Assembly (NCBI GenBank): GCA_900215285.1
Contig: OCMG01000004.1
Span: forward strand, 1,596,001-1,660,000
DNA from: Ensifer adhaerens
GTDB lineage: Bacteria; Pseudomonadota; Alphaproteobacteria; Rhizobiales; Rhizobiaceae
DNA length: 64,000 nt
Reading direction: 5' to 3'
Part shown: positions 10,024-23,645 of the stretch, piece after piece
How positions within the stretch are numbered: position 1 is the first letter of the stretch
Layout: each line of letters opens with the position of its first letter
Notes under the pieces: model-generated
Seen by the model: the letters and a program-made list of their open reading frames with translations, nothing else
What the model was told of the DNA's origin: nothing
Databases searched by the model: none
Program-made: the position numbers and the translations under genes

Positions 10024-11235
10024 GTGTTCGTGCTTCGCGATTGTCAAAGGGTTCTGTCTGCCCTTCTTCATGACAAGAAAGGGAATTTCGCGGTTCTTGC
10101 GGCGTTTCTCATCCCGGTTGGCATGGCGACTGCCGAGCTCGCGATGGACGTTTCCGCATTGATGGCGCAACGGACCAAGCTCCAGGCGGCCGTGGATTCC
10201 GCCGCCATCGCTGCCGGCGCGGCGCTCGCCAACGAGCAGGCGACGACCGATCAGGCCAAGCAGCTCGCCTTCAATTATCTCAGGGGGCAAATGAATGCGG
10301 AGCTTGGCGCCATTACCCTCGATCAGCAGATGAACGGCAGTGACAGCCCCTATGCCGGCTATGACATTGCCGGCTGCACGAGCGTCGACATCACGCAAAG
10401 CACCGGGGTCGGAACAACGAAGGTTTTCGACGTCAAGGTTTCAGCCTGTCTTGCGAAAAAGCTGACCGTGCTCGGCGCGTTCTACGGCAGCAGCCTGCAC
10501 ACGATCAACGCCGTGGGAGCCACGAAAAGCATGACAGCGTCGCAGAAGGCGCTTTCCATGTACCTGGTCCTCGACCGGTCGGGCTCTATGGCGGACAATA
10601 CAGATACGGTGACCGGCACGGAAACCTATACCTATTCCTGCGGTCGGCGGAAAACCTGCACGGGGACGCGCAACACCTATCTGACCAAGATCGATGCACT
10701 GAAACAGGCTGCGGACGCACTGATGAATCAGATTTCCACGGCCGACCCTGACCAGTATTACGCCCGGCTCGGGGCGGTCTCCTACAATTCGGCCATGGAC
10801 ACGCCACAAGCGCTCGGCTGGGGCACGGTCGCGGTGTCTAACTATGTCAACGCGCTGGTCGCTTCGGGGGGCACGGATTCCAGCAATGCCTTCAAGCAGG
10901 CGTACCAGTCGCTGGCCTCGGCCACCGAAAACAGCCTGCACCAGACGAAGAATGGCCAGACGCCGGACAAATTCATCGTCTTCATGACGGATGGCGAGAA
11001 TAACTATTCTTCCGCCGATACCGCCACCAAGCAATGGTGCGACAGCGCGCGGGCGGCCGGAATGCAGGTCTATTCCATCGCCTTCATGGCGCCCGCCACC
11101 GGCCAGGCGCTCCTGAGCTACTGCGCCACCGATTCAGGCCACTTCTTCGCCGCCAACAATGCCGCCGACATGATTGCCGCCTTCAAATATATCGGCGAGA
11201 AGGCTGTCTCGGCAACGACGCGCCTGACCCAGTAA
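10024..11235 (+). CDS. TadG-like pilus-assembly protein with VWA domain
   Basis: 403 residues from a GTG start with a purine-rich stretch (gagagcggggg) just upstream. The N-terminal segment KGNFAVLAAFLIPVG near residue 20 is the membrane anchor of the TadE/TadG family, followed by the usual ALMAQRTKLQAAVDSAA stretch. A von Willebrand factor A domain occupies about 180-400, with an intact metal-ion-dependent adhesion motif DRSGS near residue 184. An insertion just after this motif contains two cysteines (CGRRKTC), which could form a disulfide outside the membrane. TadG normally belongs to Flp/Tad pilus clusters, but none of the other tad genes is here, so this is an orphan copy. A 228-nt A/T-rich gap with no gene (9796-10023) precedes it and should carry its promoter. 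Confidence 0.85.
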   Translation: MFVLRDCQRVLSALLHDKKGNFAVLAAFLIPVGMATAELAMDVSALMAQRTKLQAAVDSAAIAAGAALANEQATTDQAKQLAFNYLRGQMNAELGAITLDQQMNGSDSPYAGYDIAGCTSVDITQSTGVGTTKVFDVKVSACLAKKLTVLGAFYGSSLHTINAVGATKSMTASQKALSMYLVLDRSGSMADNTDTVTGTETYTYSCGRRKTCTGTRNTYLTKIDALKQAADALMNQISTADPDQYYARLGAVSYNSAMDTPQALGWGTVAVSNYVNALVASGGTDSSNAFKQAYQSLASATENSLHQTKNGQTPDKFIVFMTDGENNYSSADTATKQWCDSARAAGMQVYSIAFMAPATGQALLSYCATDSGHFFAANNAADMIAAFKYIGEKAVSATTRLTQ

Positions 11236-11265
11236 ACCCCTTGAACAATTCGTGAAAATACGGCC

Positions 11266-11292
11266 GGCCGGGGTTCTCGCCCCGGTCGTTTT
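11266..11292 (+). terminator. Rho-independent terminator after the VWA gene
   Basis: GGCCGGGG (11266-11273) pairs with CCCCGGTC (11280-11287, one G-T pair) across a 6-nt loop and is followed by GTTTTGC. It separates the VWA gene from the glycogen operon. Confidence 0.65.
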
Positions 11293-11408
11293 GCTATGCG
11301 CGCAGCGAATTTCGCAATTGCAAAATCCCGGTTGCAACGCATCGGGAACAATGCATTAATTGCGAACATAAACCGATTAATTCATGTTGGACAGGCTTGG
11401 ATTTCCCG

Positions 11409-13865
11409 ATGAATATACCGTCTTCCGAAACGCTCACGCCCGCTCCGCGCACCTCCGATCCGGAGCAGCTCGCGACCGAACTTCTGGAAAGACTGAAGTA
11501 TCGCATCGGCAAGGATCCGAAGGTCGCCAAGCCGCATGACTGGCTGACGGCGGCCATTCTCGTCGCCCGCGACCGCGTGACCGACAACTGGATGGACTCA
11601 ACCAAGCGCACCTATGCGGAAGGTCGCAAGCGCGTCTACTATCTTTCGCTGGAGTTCCTCATCGGTCGGCTGATGCGCGATACGATGACAAATATCGGGA
11701 TCATGGACGAGATGCGCATCGCGCTCGCCTCGCTCGGCGTCGATATCGACGTGATTGCCGAGCTGGAGCCTGACGCAGCGCTCGGCAATGGCGGTCTCGG
11801 ACGTCTGGCTGCCTGTTTCATGGAATCCATGGCCACTGTCGACGTGCCCGCCTATGGCTATGGCATCCGCTATGTGCATGGCCTCTTCCGTCAGCAGATG
11901 TCGGATGGCTGGCAGGTGGAGCTGCCGGAAAACTGGCTCGCGCACGGCAACCCCTGGGAGTTCGAGCGTCGCGAAAGCTCCTACGAGATCGGCTTCGGGG
12001 GCTCGGTGGAGACCGTCGATGTCGGCGACGAGGCGATCCGCTATGTCTGGAAGCCGGCCGAGCGGGTGATCGCGACCGCCTATGACACGCCGGTTGCCGG
12101 CTGGCGCGGCCAGCGCGTCAATACGCTCAGGCTCTGGACGGCGACGCCGATCGATCCGATCCTGCTCGATGCCTTCAATGCCGGCGACCATATCGGCGCG
12201 CTGCGCGAAAGCAACAAGGCGGAGAGTCTTGCCCGCGTTCTCTATCCGGCGGATGCGACGCCGGCGGGCCAGGAGCTTCGGCTCAGGCAGGAGTTCTTCT
12301 TCTCCTCCGCCTCGCTGCAGGACATCCTGCGCCGTCACCTGCAGCAGTTCCCGGACTTCACCTCTCTGCCCGACGCGGTGGCCATCCAGCTCAACGATAC
12401 GCATCCGGCCGTGGCTGTGGCCGAACTCGTCCGCCTTCTGATGGACGTGCACGGGCTGGACATCGAGCAGGCCTGGGGCATTGCCAAGGATACGTTCTCA
12501 TACACGAACCACACGCTGCTGCCCGAGGCGTTGGAAAGCTGGCCGGTGCCGCTGTTCGAGCGGTTGCTGCCGCGTCACATGCAGATCGTCTACGCGATCA
12601 ATGCGATGATTCTCATGGAGGCGCGCCGCCAGAAGACGCATACCGACCAGCAGATCCGCTCGATCTCGCTGATCGACGAAGGCGGCGAGCGGCGTGTGCG
12701 TATGGGCAATCTCGCCTTTGTCGGCTCGCATTCGATCAACGGCGTGTCGGCTCTCCATACGGAGCTGATGAAGGAAACGGTCTTTGCCGACCTGCACCGG
12801 CTCTATCCCGAACGGATCAACAACAAGACCAATGGGATCACACCGCGCCGCTGGCTGATGCAGTGTAACCCCGGTCTCTTCTCGCTGATCCGCGAGGCGA
12901 TCGGCGACAAGTTCATGGACGACACGGAAGCGCTGACGGACCTCGAGAAATTTGCCACGGATTCGTCTTTCCAGGAAAAGTTCGCGGCAGTGAAGCGCCA
13001 GAACAAGGTGCGGCTCGCCAAGCTGGTGCGCGAGCGCATGGGGGTACGGCTCGACCCATCCGCCATGTTCGACATCCAGACCAAGCGCATTCACGAATAC
13101 AAGCGCCAACTGCTCAACATCATCGAGGCGATCTCGCTTTACGACCAAATGCGGTCGCATCCGGAACTTGATTGGGTTCCGCGCGTTAAGATCTTCTCCG
13201 GCAAGGCAGCGCCGAGCTACCATAACGCGAAACTGATCATCAAATTGGCCAACGACGTCGCAAGAGTCATCAATAACGATCCTGCCGTGCGCGGGCTGCT
13301 GAAGGTTGTGTTCATTCCGAACTACAATGTCTCCCTGGCGGAAGTCATCATTCCCGCCGCCGATCTCTCGGAACAGATCTCCACCGCCGGCATGGAAGCG
13401 TCTGGCACCGGCAACATGAAGTTCGCGTTGAATGGTGCGCTCACCATCGGGACGCTGGACGGCGCCAATGTCGAAATGCGCGACCATGTGGGCGCCGAAA
13501 ACATCAAGATCTTCGGCATGACGGCTGAGGAGGTCGCCAAGACGCGGGCCGATACCTACAATCCGCGCGCCATCATCGAGGAGTCGAAGGAGTTGCAGCA
13601 GGCACTCTCGGCTATTGCATCGGGAGTCTTCTCGCCGGGCGATGCCGGACGGTTCTCCGATCTGGTGGACGGGCTCTACAGTCACGACTGGTTCATGGTG
13701 GCGGCCGATTTCGACGCCTATGCCAAGGCACAGCGCGAGGTCGATGCGCTTTGGGCCGACCAGCCGACATGGTACAACAAGACCATCCTGAATACCGCCC
13801 GCATGGGCTGGTTCTCGTCTGATCGTACGATCAGGCAATATGCGCGTGAAATCTGGAGAGCTTGA
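11409..13865 (+). CDS. glgP: Glycogen phosphorylase
   Basis: Releases glucose 1-phosphate from the non-reducing ends of glycogen; cytoplasmic and PLP-dependent. The 818-residue length is normal. The PLP-binding lysine is Lys671 in [13 protein letters not shown], and the [11 protein letters not shown] and [13 protein letters not shown] motifs are present. The start was set at ATG 11409 (MNIPSSE). A TTG twelve bases earlier (11397), with GGACAGG before it, is an alternative. It is the first gene of glgP-glgB-glgC-glgA-pgm; its TGA overlaps the glgB ATG by one base (TGATG), so the two are translationally coupled. The 173-nt gap upstream contains the previous gene's terminator and presumably the operon promoter. 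Confidence 0.96.
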   Translation: MNIPSSETLTPAPRTSDPEQLATELLERLKYRIGKDPKVAKPHDWLTAAILVARDRVTDNWMDSTKRTYAEGRKRVYYLSLEFLIGRLMRDTMTNIGIMDEMRIALASLGVDIDVIAELEPDAALGNGGLGRLAACFMESMATVDVPAYGYGIRYVHGLFRQQMSDGWQVELPENWLAHGNPWEFERRESSYEIGFGGSVETVDVGDEAIRYVWKPAERVIATAYDTPVAGWRGQRVNTLRLWTATPIDPILLDAFNAGDHIGALRESNKAESLARVLYPADATPAGQELRLRQEFFFSSASLQDILRRHLQQFPDFTSLPDAVAIQLNDTHPAVAVAELVRLLMDVHGLDIEQAWGIAKDTFSYTNHTLLPEALESWPVPLFERLLPRHMQIVYAINAMILMEARRQKTHTDQQIRSISLIDEGGERRVRMGNLAFVGSHSINGVSALHTELMKETVFADLHRLYPERINNKTNGITPRRWLMQCNPGLFSLIREAIGDKFMDDTEALTDLEKFATDSSFQEKFAAVKRQNKVRLAKLVRERMGVRLDPSAMFDIQTKRIHEYKRQLLNIIEAISLYDQMRSHPELDWVPRVKIFSGKAAPSYHNAKLIIKLANDVARVINNDPAVRGLLKVVFIPNYNVSLAEVIIPAADLSEQISTAGMEASGTGNMKFALNGALTIGTLDGANVEMRDHVGAENIKIFGMTAEEVAKTRADTYNPRAIIEESKELQQALSAIASGVFSPGDAGRFSDLVDGLYSHDWFMVAADFDAYAKAQREVDALWADQPTWYNKTILNTARMGWFSSDRTIRQYAREIWRA

Positions 13866-16075
13866 TGGGTAAACAACCCGGACCACCGGACGCAAACAGC
13901 GAACCGGTGGTGCCTGCCCCGGAGGAGATCAGGGCGATCATAGACGGGTTGCATACCGACCCGTTCGCCGTGATGGGGCTGCATGAAATCGATGGCGGTT
14001 TTCAGGTCCGCTGCTTCATACCGGGAGCGGAGAGCGTCGAGGCGGAAACGATCGGCGGCAAGCTGATCGGCGTGCTGGAACGCCATGATCGCGACGGCTT
14101 CTTTGCCGGCAAGGTCGACATCACGGACCGGCAACCCATCCTCTATCGCGCCCGCCGGGGTTCGGCGGAATGGACGGTGGTGGATGCCTACAGTTTCGGG
14201 CCAGTGCTCGGCCCGATGGACGATTACTACATCCGCGAAGGCTCACACCTGAGACTGTTCGACAAGCTGGGCGCGCATCCGATGATGCTCGACGGCGTGT
14301 CGGGTTTTCATTTCGCCGTCTGGGCGCCCAATGCGCGCCGGGTCTCGGTGGTCGGTTCGTTCAACAACTGGGACGGGCGCATGCATGTCATGCGGCTTCG
14401 GCGCGACACGGGCATCTGGGAAATCTTCGTGCCGGACGTTCCGGCCGGCGAGGCCTACAAGTTCGAGATCGTCGGCCAGGACGGCACGGTTCTGCCGCTG
14501 AAAGCCGATCCGTTCGCGCGGCGTTCGGAACTGCGTCCGCAGACAGCGTCAGTCACGGCCTTGGAACTGCATCAGGACTGGGAGGATGCACCGCATCGCT
14601 CGCACTGGTCTTCCGTCGATGCGCGGCGGCAGCCGATCTCGATCTATGAGGTTCATGCGGGGTCGTGGCGGCAGCATCCCGACGGGCGCTTCTACTCCTG
14701 GGACGAGATGGCGGATCATTTGATCCCCTACTGCGTCGACATGGGCTTCACCCATATCGAATTCCTGCCCATCAGCGAGTTCCCGTATGATCCCTCCTGG
14801 GGCTACCAGACGACCGGGCTCTATGCACCGACGGCGCGTTTCGGCGAGCCGGAAGGCTTTGCCCGCTTCGTCAACGGCGCGCACAAGGCGGGGCTTTCGG
14901 TGCTGCTCGACTGGGTGCCGGCGCATTTCCCGATGGACGCACACGGGCTGCGGCAGTTCGATGGCACGGCGCTCTATGAGCATGCCGATCCGCGCAAGGG
15001 CTTTCATCCGGACTGGAACACGGCGATCTACAATTTCGGCCGCAACGAGGTGTCGTCCTTCCTCGTCAACAATGCGCTCTATTGGGCCGAGAAGTTCCAT
15101 ATCGACGGCCTGCGCGTCGATGCGGTCGCCTCGATGCTCTATCTCGACTATTCGCGAAAAGAGGGCGAGTGGGTTCCCAACAAGCATGGAGGTCGGGAAA
15201 ATCTCGAAGCCGTGGATTTCCTGCAGGCGATGAACAAGGCCTTGTATGGCAGTCATCCGGGCATCGTGACGATTGCCGAGGAATCGACCTCGTGGCCGAA
15301 GGTGTCGCAGCCGGTGCATGTCGGGGGCCTGGGTTTCGGCTTCAAGTGGAACATGGGCTTCATGCATGACACGCTCAAATATTTCGCGCATGAGCCGATC
15401 CACCGCAAATATCACCACAACGACCTGACCTTCGGTCTCGTCTACGCCTTCTCGGAAAACTTCGTTCTGCCGCTCAGCCATGACGAAGTGGTGCATGGCA
15501 AGGGCTCGCTGATTGCCAAGATGGCGGGCGACGAGTGGCAGAAATTCGCGAACCTGCGCGCCTATTACGGTTTCATGTGGGGTTATCCGGGCAAGAAGCT
15601 GCTCTTCATGGGGCAGGAATTTGCCCAGTGGGCGGAGTGGAACCACGCCAAGGAACTCGACTGGCATCTCATCCAGTATGCCACGCATGGCGGTGTGCAG
15701 AGGGCCGTGAAGGATCTCAACAGGATCTATCGCGAGACACCTGCGCTGCATGCGCGCGATTGCGAGCCGGAGGGCTTCGAGTGGCTGATCGTGGATGACA
15801 ACGACAACTCGGTCTTCGCCTGGCTGCGCAAGGCGCCGGGCGAGAAACCGGTGGCGGTGATTTCCAATCTGACGCCGGTGATGCGTGAGAATTACGAGGT
15901 GCCACTGCCGGCGGAAGGGCTGTGGCGCGAAATCTTCAACAGCGATGCGGAGATCTATGGCGGCAGCGGCAAGGGGAACGCCGGCGCATGCCATGCCCGC
16001 AAGACGGCGTCCGGCCGGGTGGCAGCCAGCCTGCTTCTGCCGCCGCTTTCGACCATCATGCTGGAATTGGCTTAG
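13865..16075 (+). CDS. glgB: 1,4-alpha-glucan branching enzyme
   Basis: Creates alpha-1,6 branches in glycogen. 736 residues: two N-terminal beta domains (about 20-240, the second a CBM48 with GSFNNWDG) precede the GH13 catalytic barrel. The nucleophile is Asp419 (LRVDAVAS) and the acid/base Glu472 (AEESTSW), with [13 protein letters not shown] as the fourth conserved region. The usual GlgB length is about 730. The ATG at 13865 overlaps the glgP stop. The TTG one codon earlier is less likely. It is followed 26 nt later by glgC. Confidence 0.97.
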   Translation: MGKQPGPPDANSEPVVPAPEEIRAIIDGLHTDPFAVMGLHEIDGGFQVRCFIPGAESVEAETIGGKLIGVLERHDRDGFFAGKVDITDRQPILYRARRGSAEWTVVDAYSFGPVLGPMDDYYIREGSHLRLFDKLGAHPMMLDGVSGFHFAVWAPNARRVSVVGSFNNWDGRMHVMRLRRDTGIWEIFVPDVPAGEAYKFEIVGQDGTVLPLKADPFARRSELRPQTASVTALELHQDWEDAPHRSHWSSVDARRQPISIYEVHAGSWRQHPDGRFYSWDEMADHLIPYCVDMGFTHIEFLPISEFPYDPSWGYQTTGLYAPTARFGEPEGFARFVNGAHKAGLSVLLDWVPAHFPMDAHGLRQFDGTALYEHADPRKGFHPDWNTAIYNFGRNEVSSFLVNNALYWAEKFHIDGLRVDAVASMLYLDYSRKEGEWVPNKHGGRENLEAVDFLQAMNKALYGSHPGIVTIAEESTSWPKVSQPVHVGGLGFGFKWNMGFMHDTLKYFAHEPIHRKYHHNDLTFGLVYAFSENFVLPLSHDEVVHGKGSLIAKMAGDEWQKFANLRAYYGFMWGYPGKKLLFMGQEFAQWAEWNHAKELDWHLIQYATHGGVQRAVKDLNRIYRETPALHARDCEPEGFEWLIVDDNDNSVFAWLRKAPGEKPVAVISNLTPVMRENYEVPLPAEGLWREIFNSDAEIYGGSGKGNAGACHARKTASGRVAASLLLPPLSTIMLELA

Positions 16076-16101
16076 CTAGCTTAAGAAACGGGAGGACTGC
16101 C

Positions 16102-17367
16102 ATGACAAAGATAAGAAGACCCCAACCGCTCGCCCGCGACGCCATGGCCTATGTGCTTGCCGGCGGGCGCGGCAGCCGCCTGAAGGAGCTGACGGACACG
16201 CGCGCAAAGCCCGCCGTCTATTTCGGCGGCAAGACGCGCATCATCGACTTCGCGCTGTCCAATGCCATGAATTCGGGTATCCGCCGCATCGGCGTGGCGA
16301 CGCAGTACAAGGCGCATTCGCTGATCCGCCACCTGCAGCGCGGCTGGAACTTCTTCCGGCCTGAGCGTAACGAGAGCTTCGACATCCTGCCGGCCTCGCA
16401 GCGTGTGTCGGAGACGCAATGGTATGAAGGTACGGCGGACGCCGTGTACCAGAATGCCGACATCATCGAGCCCTACGGTCCCGAATATATGGTCATCCTG
16501 GCGGGCGACCATATCTACAAGATGGACTACGAGATGATGCTGCAGCAGCATGTCGACAGTGGCGCGGACGTCACGATCGGCTGCCTCGAAGTGCCGCGCA
16601 TGGAAGCGACCGGCTTCGGCGTCATGCATGTCGACGAGAAGGACGTCATCATCGACTTCGTCGAAAAGCCGGCCGATCCGCCGAGCATTCCCGGCAATCC
16701 GGATCTGGCGCTTGCCTCGATGGGCATCTATGTCTTCCACACGAAGTTCCTGATGGACATCCTGCGCAAGGATGCCGCGGACCCGAATTCCAGCCGCGAC
16801 TTCGGCAAGGACATCATCCCCTACATCGTGCAGCACGGCAAAGCAGTGGCCCACCGGTTCGCCCAGTCCTGTGTGCGTTCCGAGACCGAGGCGCATGCCT
16901 ATTGGCGCGACGTCGGCACCGTAGACGCCTATTGGCAGGCCAATATCGACCTGACTGACATCGTGCCGGAACTCGACATGTATGACAGCAGCTGGCCGAT
17001 CTGGACCTATTCCGAGATCACGCCGCCGGCGAAATTCGTCCACGATCTGGAAGGCCGGCGCGGTTCGGCGGTGTCGTCGCTGGTGGCCGGCAATTGCATC
17101 ATCTCAGGCGCCTCCATCCACAAGACGCTGCTCTCGACAGGATGCCGCATCAACTCCTTCTCCAAGCTCGACCAGGCGGTCGTGCTGCCGGAAGTCGTGG
17201 TCAGCCGTCATGCAAGGCTCACCAATGTCGTGGTAGACCGTGGTGTCATCATTCCGGAAGGGCTCGTCGTCGGCGAGGATCCGGAGCTCGACGCCAAGCG
17301 CTTCCGGCGGACCGAAAGCGGCATCTGCCTCATCACGCAGGGCATGATTGATAGATTGGGACTATAG
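16102..17367 (+). CDS. glgC: Glucose-1-phosphate adenylyltransferase
   Basis: Makes ADP-glucose from ATP and glucose 1-phosphate, the committed and allosterically controlled step of bacterial glycogen synthesis. 421 residues: the nucleotidyltransferase domain opens with [20 protein letters not shown] and a left-handed beta-helix domain follows from about residue 300. The start at ATG 16102 is supported by GGGAGGA 8 nt upstream, so the frame extending back into glgB is not used. Agrobacterium GlgC has about the same length. It ends 3 nt before glgA. Confidence 0.97.
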   Translation: MTKIRRPQPLARDAMAYVLAGGRGSRLKELTDTRAKPAVYFGGKTRIIDFALSNAMNSGIRRIGVATQYKAHSLIRHLQRGWNFFRPERNESFDILPASQRVSETQWYEGTADAVYQNADIIEPYGPEYMVILAGDHIYKMDYEMMLQQHVDSGADVTIGCLEVPRMEATGFGVMHVDEKDVIIDFVEKPADPPSIPGNPDLALASMGIYVFHTKFLMDILRKDAADPNSSRDFGKDIIPYIVQHGKAVAHRFAQSCVRSETEAHAYWRDVGTVDAYWQANIDLTDIVPELDMYDSSWPIWTYSEITPPAKFVHDLEGRRGSAVSSLVAGNCIISGASIHKTLLSTGCRINSFSKLDQAVVLPEVVVSRHARLTNVVVDRGVIIPEGLVVGEDPELDAKRFRRTESGICLITQGMIDRLGL

Positions 17368-17370
17368 CGC

Positions 17371-20443
<3,073 letters not shown>

Positions 20444-20461
20444 TCATGGGACTTGAGTAGT

Positions 20462-20471
20462 GTAACGTTAC
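20462..20471. promoter_or_regulatory. Palindromic candidate operator before higBA
   Basis: GTAACGTTAC is a perfect 10-bp palindrome centred about 15 nt before the higB start codon, in the 38-nt gap after pgm. HigA antitoxins repress their own operon by binding short palindromes in this position, so this is the natural candidate site. The higB start itself has only a weak GAG ribosome-binding element. Confidence 0.5.
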
Positions 20472-20481
20472 GAGATACACT

Positions 20482-20760
20482 ATGATCGTGAGCTTCCGGC
20501 ATAAGGGACTTCAAGTCTTTTATGAGACAGGCTCTACGCGCGGGATCAATGCCGCGCATGCGTCCAAGCTGGCGCGCATTCTCTCGGCGCTCGACGTTGC
20601 CATTTCGCCGGCAGACATGAACCTGCCGGCGTATAGATTACATCCGCTCAAAGGAGAATTGAGCGGTTTCTGGTCGATCTGGGTGAATGGGAACTGGCGG
20701 GTCATCTTCCGGTTTGACGGTCTGGATGTCGAACTGGTCGATTATCTCGATTATCACTGA
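20482..20760 (+). CDS. higB: HigB-type RelE-family toxin
   Basis: 92 residues matching the HigB/killer-protein family from end to end: the start (SFRHKGLQVFYETGS), the central FRLHPLKG-like segment (YRLHPLKGELSGFWS) and the end NGNWRVIFRF...DYLDYH are all present. Members are ribosome-dependent mRNA endonucleases held inactive by HigA. Toxin-first order is normal for this system. The antitoxin gene starts 11 nt downstream. The pair sits between pgm and glgX, 38 nt after pgm, and looks like an insertion into the glycogen gene set. It appears complete. Confidence 0.92.
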   Translation: MIVSFRHKGLQVFYETGSTRGINAAHASKLARILSALDVAISPADMNLPAYRLHPLKGELSGFWSIWVNGNWRVIFRFDGLDVELVDYLDYH

Positions 20761-20771
20761 CGAGGTGGCAC

Positions 20772-21059
20772 ATGATGAAATCTCCGCCGCATCCGGGTCT
20801 GCTTCTCAAGGAGGACGTGATCGCATCGCTGGGACTTTCCGTGACCGAGGCGGCAGAACGGCTTGGTATGTCGCGCGTGGCGTTCTCTCGTGTGTTGAAC
20901 GGGCGCGCCGCTATCAGTGCTGATCTGGCGATCCGGCTCGAAATGGCAGGCGCCAGCAACGCGCGGTTCTGGATGTCCTTGCAGAGCGCCTATGATCTGG
21001 CTGTCGCCCGGGCGCATGAGCAGCCGAATGTAAAGCGTCTGGAGCCGGAAGAGTCCTGA
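20772..21059 (+). CDS. higA: HigA-type antitoxin (XRE family)
   Basis: 95 residues with a helix-turn-helix of the Cro/cI type (about 18-65: LGLSVTEAAERLGMSRVAFSRVLNG), then a short C-terminal region that contacts the toxin. It neutralises HigB and represses the operon. Two successive ATG codons (20772, 20775) follow an GAGGTGG ribosome-binding site; the first is used here. It shares a transcript with higB. Confidence 0.92.
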   Translation: MMKSPPHPGLLLKEDVIASLGLSVTEAAERLGMSRVAFSRVLNGRAAISADLAIRLEMAGASNARFWMSLQSAYDLAVARAHEQPNVKRLEPEES

Positions 21060-21069
21060 CGCGTCAATC

Positions 21070-21122
21070 TTGACATTTTATTCCCGCACAATACATATAG
21101 AATATAATATTTATTGTGCGGG
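21070..21122 (+). promoter_or_regulatory. Promoter with perfect 11-bp inverted repeat before DUF302 gene
   Basis: TTGACA (21070-21075) is a consensus -35 box, with CATATA/TATAGA candidates for -10 at 21094-21101. Two perfect 11-base arms, CCCGCACAATA (21083-21093) and TATTGTGCGGG (21112-21122), flank an 18-nt A/T-only-like spacer. The second arm runs into the ribosome-binding site GGGAG. It could be a repressor operator overlapping the promoter. In read-through RNA from higBA the arms could instead form a hairpin hiding the ribosome-binding site. Confidence 0.55.
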
Positions 21123-21132
21123 AGACCCAACC

Positions 21133-21519
21133 ATGACCTATGCATTCACCAAGACCATCGACATGCCCTTCGACGCGGCGATCGCGCATGTCACGGACGC
21201 CCTGAAGGCGAAGGGCTTTGGCGTGCTGACGACGATCGACGTCAAGGCGACGATGAAGGCGAAGCTCGACAAGGATGTCGCGCCCTATACGATCCTGGGC
21301 GCCTGCAATCCGGGCTTCGCCTACAAGGCGCTGCAGGCGGAGGCGCTGATCGGGACGATGTTGCCTTGCAACGTCGTCGTGCGCGAACTTGAAAACGGCA
21401 AGGTCGAGGTTGCGGCGGTCGATCCGGCCGCCTCCATGCAGGCGGTCGACAATCCCGGGCTCGCGGCTGTGGCCGGCGAGGTTCAGACGATGCTGAAAGA
21501 CATGGTGGCGGGGCTTTGA
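21133..21519 (+). CDS. DUF302 family protein
   Basis: 128 residues of the DUF302 family, small cytoplasmic proteins of unknown function often found with redox, sulfur or metal-stress genes. Recognisable features are the amphipathic segment FDAAIAHVTDALKAKGFGVLTTIDV (residues 12-36, read in part), the ILGACNPGFAYKALQ core with a single Cys, and TMLPCNVVVRE with a second Cys. The ATG at 21133 follows GGGAG by 6 nt; a longer in-frame start at 21070 would lie inside the promoter. Its own promoter suggests expression separate from higBA. Confidence 0.85.
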   Translation: MTYAFTKTIDMPFDAAIAHVTDALKAKGFGVLTTIDVKATMKAKLDKDVAPYTILGACNPGFAYKALQAEALIGTMLPCNVVVRELENGKVEVAAVDPAASMQAVDNPGLAAVAGEVQTMLKDMVAGL

Positions 21520-21629
21520 GCCTGCGGCCTTTCCTGGGGTCGAAGCGGTAAAGATTTGCGGAGCCTTCCCGGTTCTTTTGAAAGCGTCTAAGACTGTCGC
21601 ATTGATTTTCGACAGTCCCGGATTCGCGC

Positions 21630-23588
21630 ATGCAATCTCCCAAACTCGGCGCCACGCTTCTTTCCAACGGCACGCAATTTGGCGTCTGGTCGGAGCATGC
21701 CGCGGCTGTCGATCTCTGCCTCTACGCCCCCGATGGTGCGACGGAAATCGTGCGCCTGCCGATGGAGCGGGGGCTCGACAACGTGTTCCGCGTCTTTGCC
21801 GAGGGCCTTGGTGAGGGCGCACTTTATGGGTTTCGGGCGTCCGGCTCCTATGCGCCGGATCACGGGTTCTGGTTCGATGACTCGAAGCTGCTGGTCGATC
21901 CTTACGCGAAGGAACTCGACCGGCCGTTCGTTTATTCGCCGCGGCTATCGGTCTTTGGTGAGGATACGGCCGATATCGTGCCGAAGGCACGGGTGGTTGG
22001 GCAGACGCTGGTGAGCGTCGAGCCACCCCGGTTCAAGTCGGGCGGCTTCGTCTACGAGATCGCCGTCAAGCCTTTCACCATCCTGAACGAGGATGTACCC
22101 GCCGCACAGCGCGGGACGGTGGCCGCACTTGCCGATCCGTCGGTCATCGCGCATCTGAAGCGCCTGGGCGTGGATGCGGTCGAGCTGATGCCGATCGTGG
22201 CCTGGATCGATGAGCGCCATCTGCCGCCGCTCGGGCTCTCCAATGGCTGGGGCTATAACCCGATTGCCTTCATGGCGCTTGATCCCCGCCTCTGCCCCGG
22301 CGGGCTTGCGGAATTGCGCGAGACGGTGGCCGCACTCCATGCCGAGGGAATCGGCGTCATCCTCGATCTCGTCTTCAACCATTCAGGCGAGAGCGATCGC
22401 TATGGTGCGACACTCTCCATGCGTGGGCTCGACAATCTCGGTTACTATCGCCATCTGCCGGGCGAGCGCGGCATTCTCGTCAACGATACGGGGTGCGGCA
22501 ACACGCTGGCGCTGGATCATCCGATCACGGGCGGGCTGGTCGTGGATACGCTCTCGCATTTCGTGGCGGAAGCGGGGATCGATGGGTTCCGCTTCGATCT
22601 GGCGCCCGTGCTCGGTCGCGAGGAGACCGGTTTCAACCCGAATGCGGCCCTCTTCCAGGCTATCCGCAGTCATTCGCAGCTTTCTGACCGCATCATGATC
22701 GCGGAGCCTTGGGATATCGGCCCAGGCGGCTATCAGCTCGGCAATTTCCCCGATGATTATCTGGAGTGGAACGACCGGGCGCGTGACGACATGCGCCGCT
22801 TCTGGCGCGGCGACGGCCATATGGTCGGGGCGCTGGCAACCGTGCTTGCCGGCTCTTCGCCCATCTTCGGACGCTATGGCGGAAAGCGCACGCGGAGCGT
22901 CAATTTTCTGGCCGCGCATGACGGCTTTACCCTGTTTGATCTGGTGTCGCACACGAACAAGCATAATGAGGCCAATGGCGAGGAAAATCGTGACGGCCAT
23001 AACGAGAACTATAGCTGGAACAACGGCCACGAAGGCCTGACGGACGAGGTGGCCGTCAACGCGGTGCGGCGGCGCGATGTCAAAGCGCTGCTTGCGACGC
23101 TATTTGCGGCCCGCGGCACCGTCATGCTGACCATGGGCGACGAGGGCGGGCGCAGCCAGCGGGGCAACAACAATGCCTATTGCCAGGACAATGCCATCAC
23201 CTGGCTCGACTGGGAGATGCTGGACGAGGAGTTGATGCTCTACACCCGCTTCCTTGCCGGACTGCGCAAACGCTTCGATGTGTTTTCGCGCCCCGACTTC
23301 TTTACCGGCGTGGAGGAGGATATCTGCTGGCTCTCGCCCAGCGGTGCGCCGATGACGGTTGGCGAATGGGAGGCCGAGGAGCAGGGACAGTTGAGCATGG
23401 TCGTCAAGACGCAGGATCTGGCGAAGCGCCAGAGCACACGGCTTGCGGTGCTTTTCAATCGCGGCGGCGGGCCGGTCTCCTTCCGGTTGCCGGGGCTCTT
23501 GTGGCGCGAGCTGGAAGGCGGGCAGAGCGGATCGACATTTACCGTGCCGGCGCGGAGCGTTCTCTTTGCAGTTGAAGAACCGCAATAA
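21630..23588 (+). CDS. glgX: Glycogen debranching enzyme
   Basis: Hydrolyses alpha-1,6 branches of glycogen trimmed by GlgP. 652 residues: an N-terminal CBM48 (about 1-110), then a GH13 barrel with DLVFNHSGE (first conserved region), GFRFDLAPVLGRE with the nucleophile Asp, AEPWD with the acid/base Glu and LAAHDGFTLFDLV. The C-terminal beta domain is present. The ATG at 21630 gives the expected MQSPKLGATL start. It lies 1.2 kb after pgm, separated from it by higBA and the DUF302 gene, and probably has a separate promoter in the 110-nt gap before it. Confidence 0.95.
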   Translation: MQSPKLGATLLSNGTQFGVWSEHAAAVDLCLYAPDGATEIVRLPMERGLDNVFRVFAEGLGEGALYGFRASGSYAPDHGFWFDDSKLLVDPYAKELDRPFVYSPRLSVFGEDTADIVPKARVVGQTLVSVEPPRFKSGGFVYEIAVKPFTILNEDVPAAQRGTVAALADPSVIAHLKRLGVDAVELMPIVAWIDERHLPPLGLSNGWGYNPIAFMALDPRLCPGGLAELRETVAALHAEGIGVILDLVFNHSGESDRYGATLSMRGLDNLGYYRHLPGERGILVNDTGCGNTLALDHPITGGLVVDTLSHFVAEAGIDGFRFDLAPVLGREETGFNPNAALFQAIRSHSQLSDRIMIAEPWDIGPGGYQLGNFPDDYLEWNDRARDDMRRFWRGDGHMVGALATVLAGSSPIFGRYGGKRTRSVNFLAAHDGFTLFDLVSHTNKHNEANGEENRDGHNENYSWNNGHEGLTDEVAVNAVRRRDVKALLATLFAARGTVMLTMGDEGGRSQRGNNNAYCQDNAITWLDWEMLDEELMLYTRFLAGLRKRFDVFSRPDFFTGVEEDICWLSPSGAPMTVGEWEAEEQGQLSMVVKTQDLAKRQSTRLAVLFNRGGGPVSFRLPGLLWRELEGGQSGSTFTVPARSVLFAVEEPQ

Positions 23589-23645
23589 TTCCTGCATGTT
23601 CCGCCTCTATTCTTATCTCATGATCGATTTTCCACGGATTTCTCC

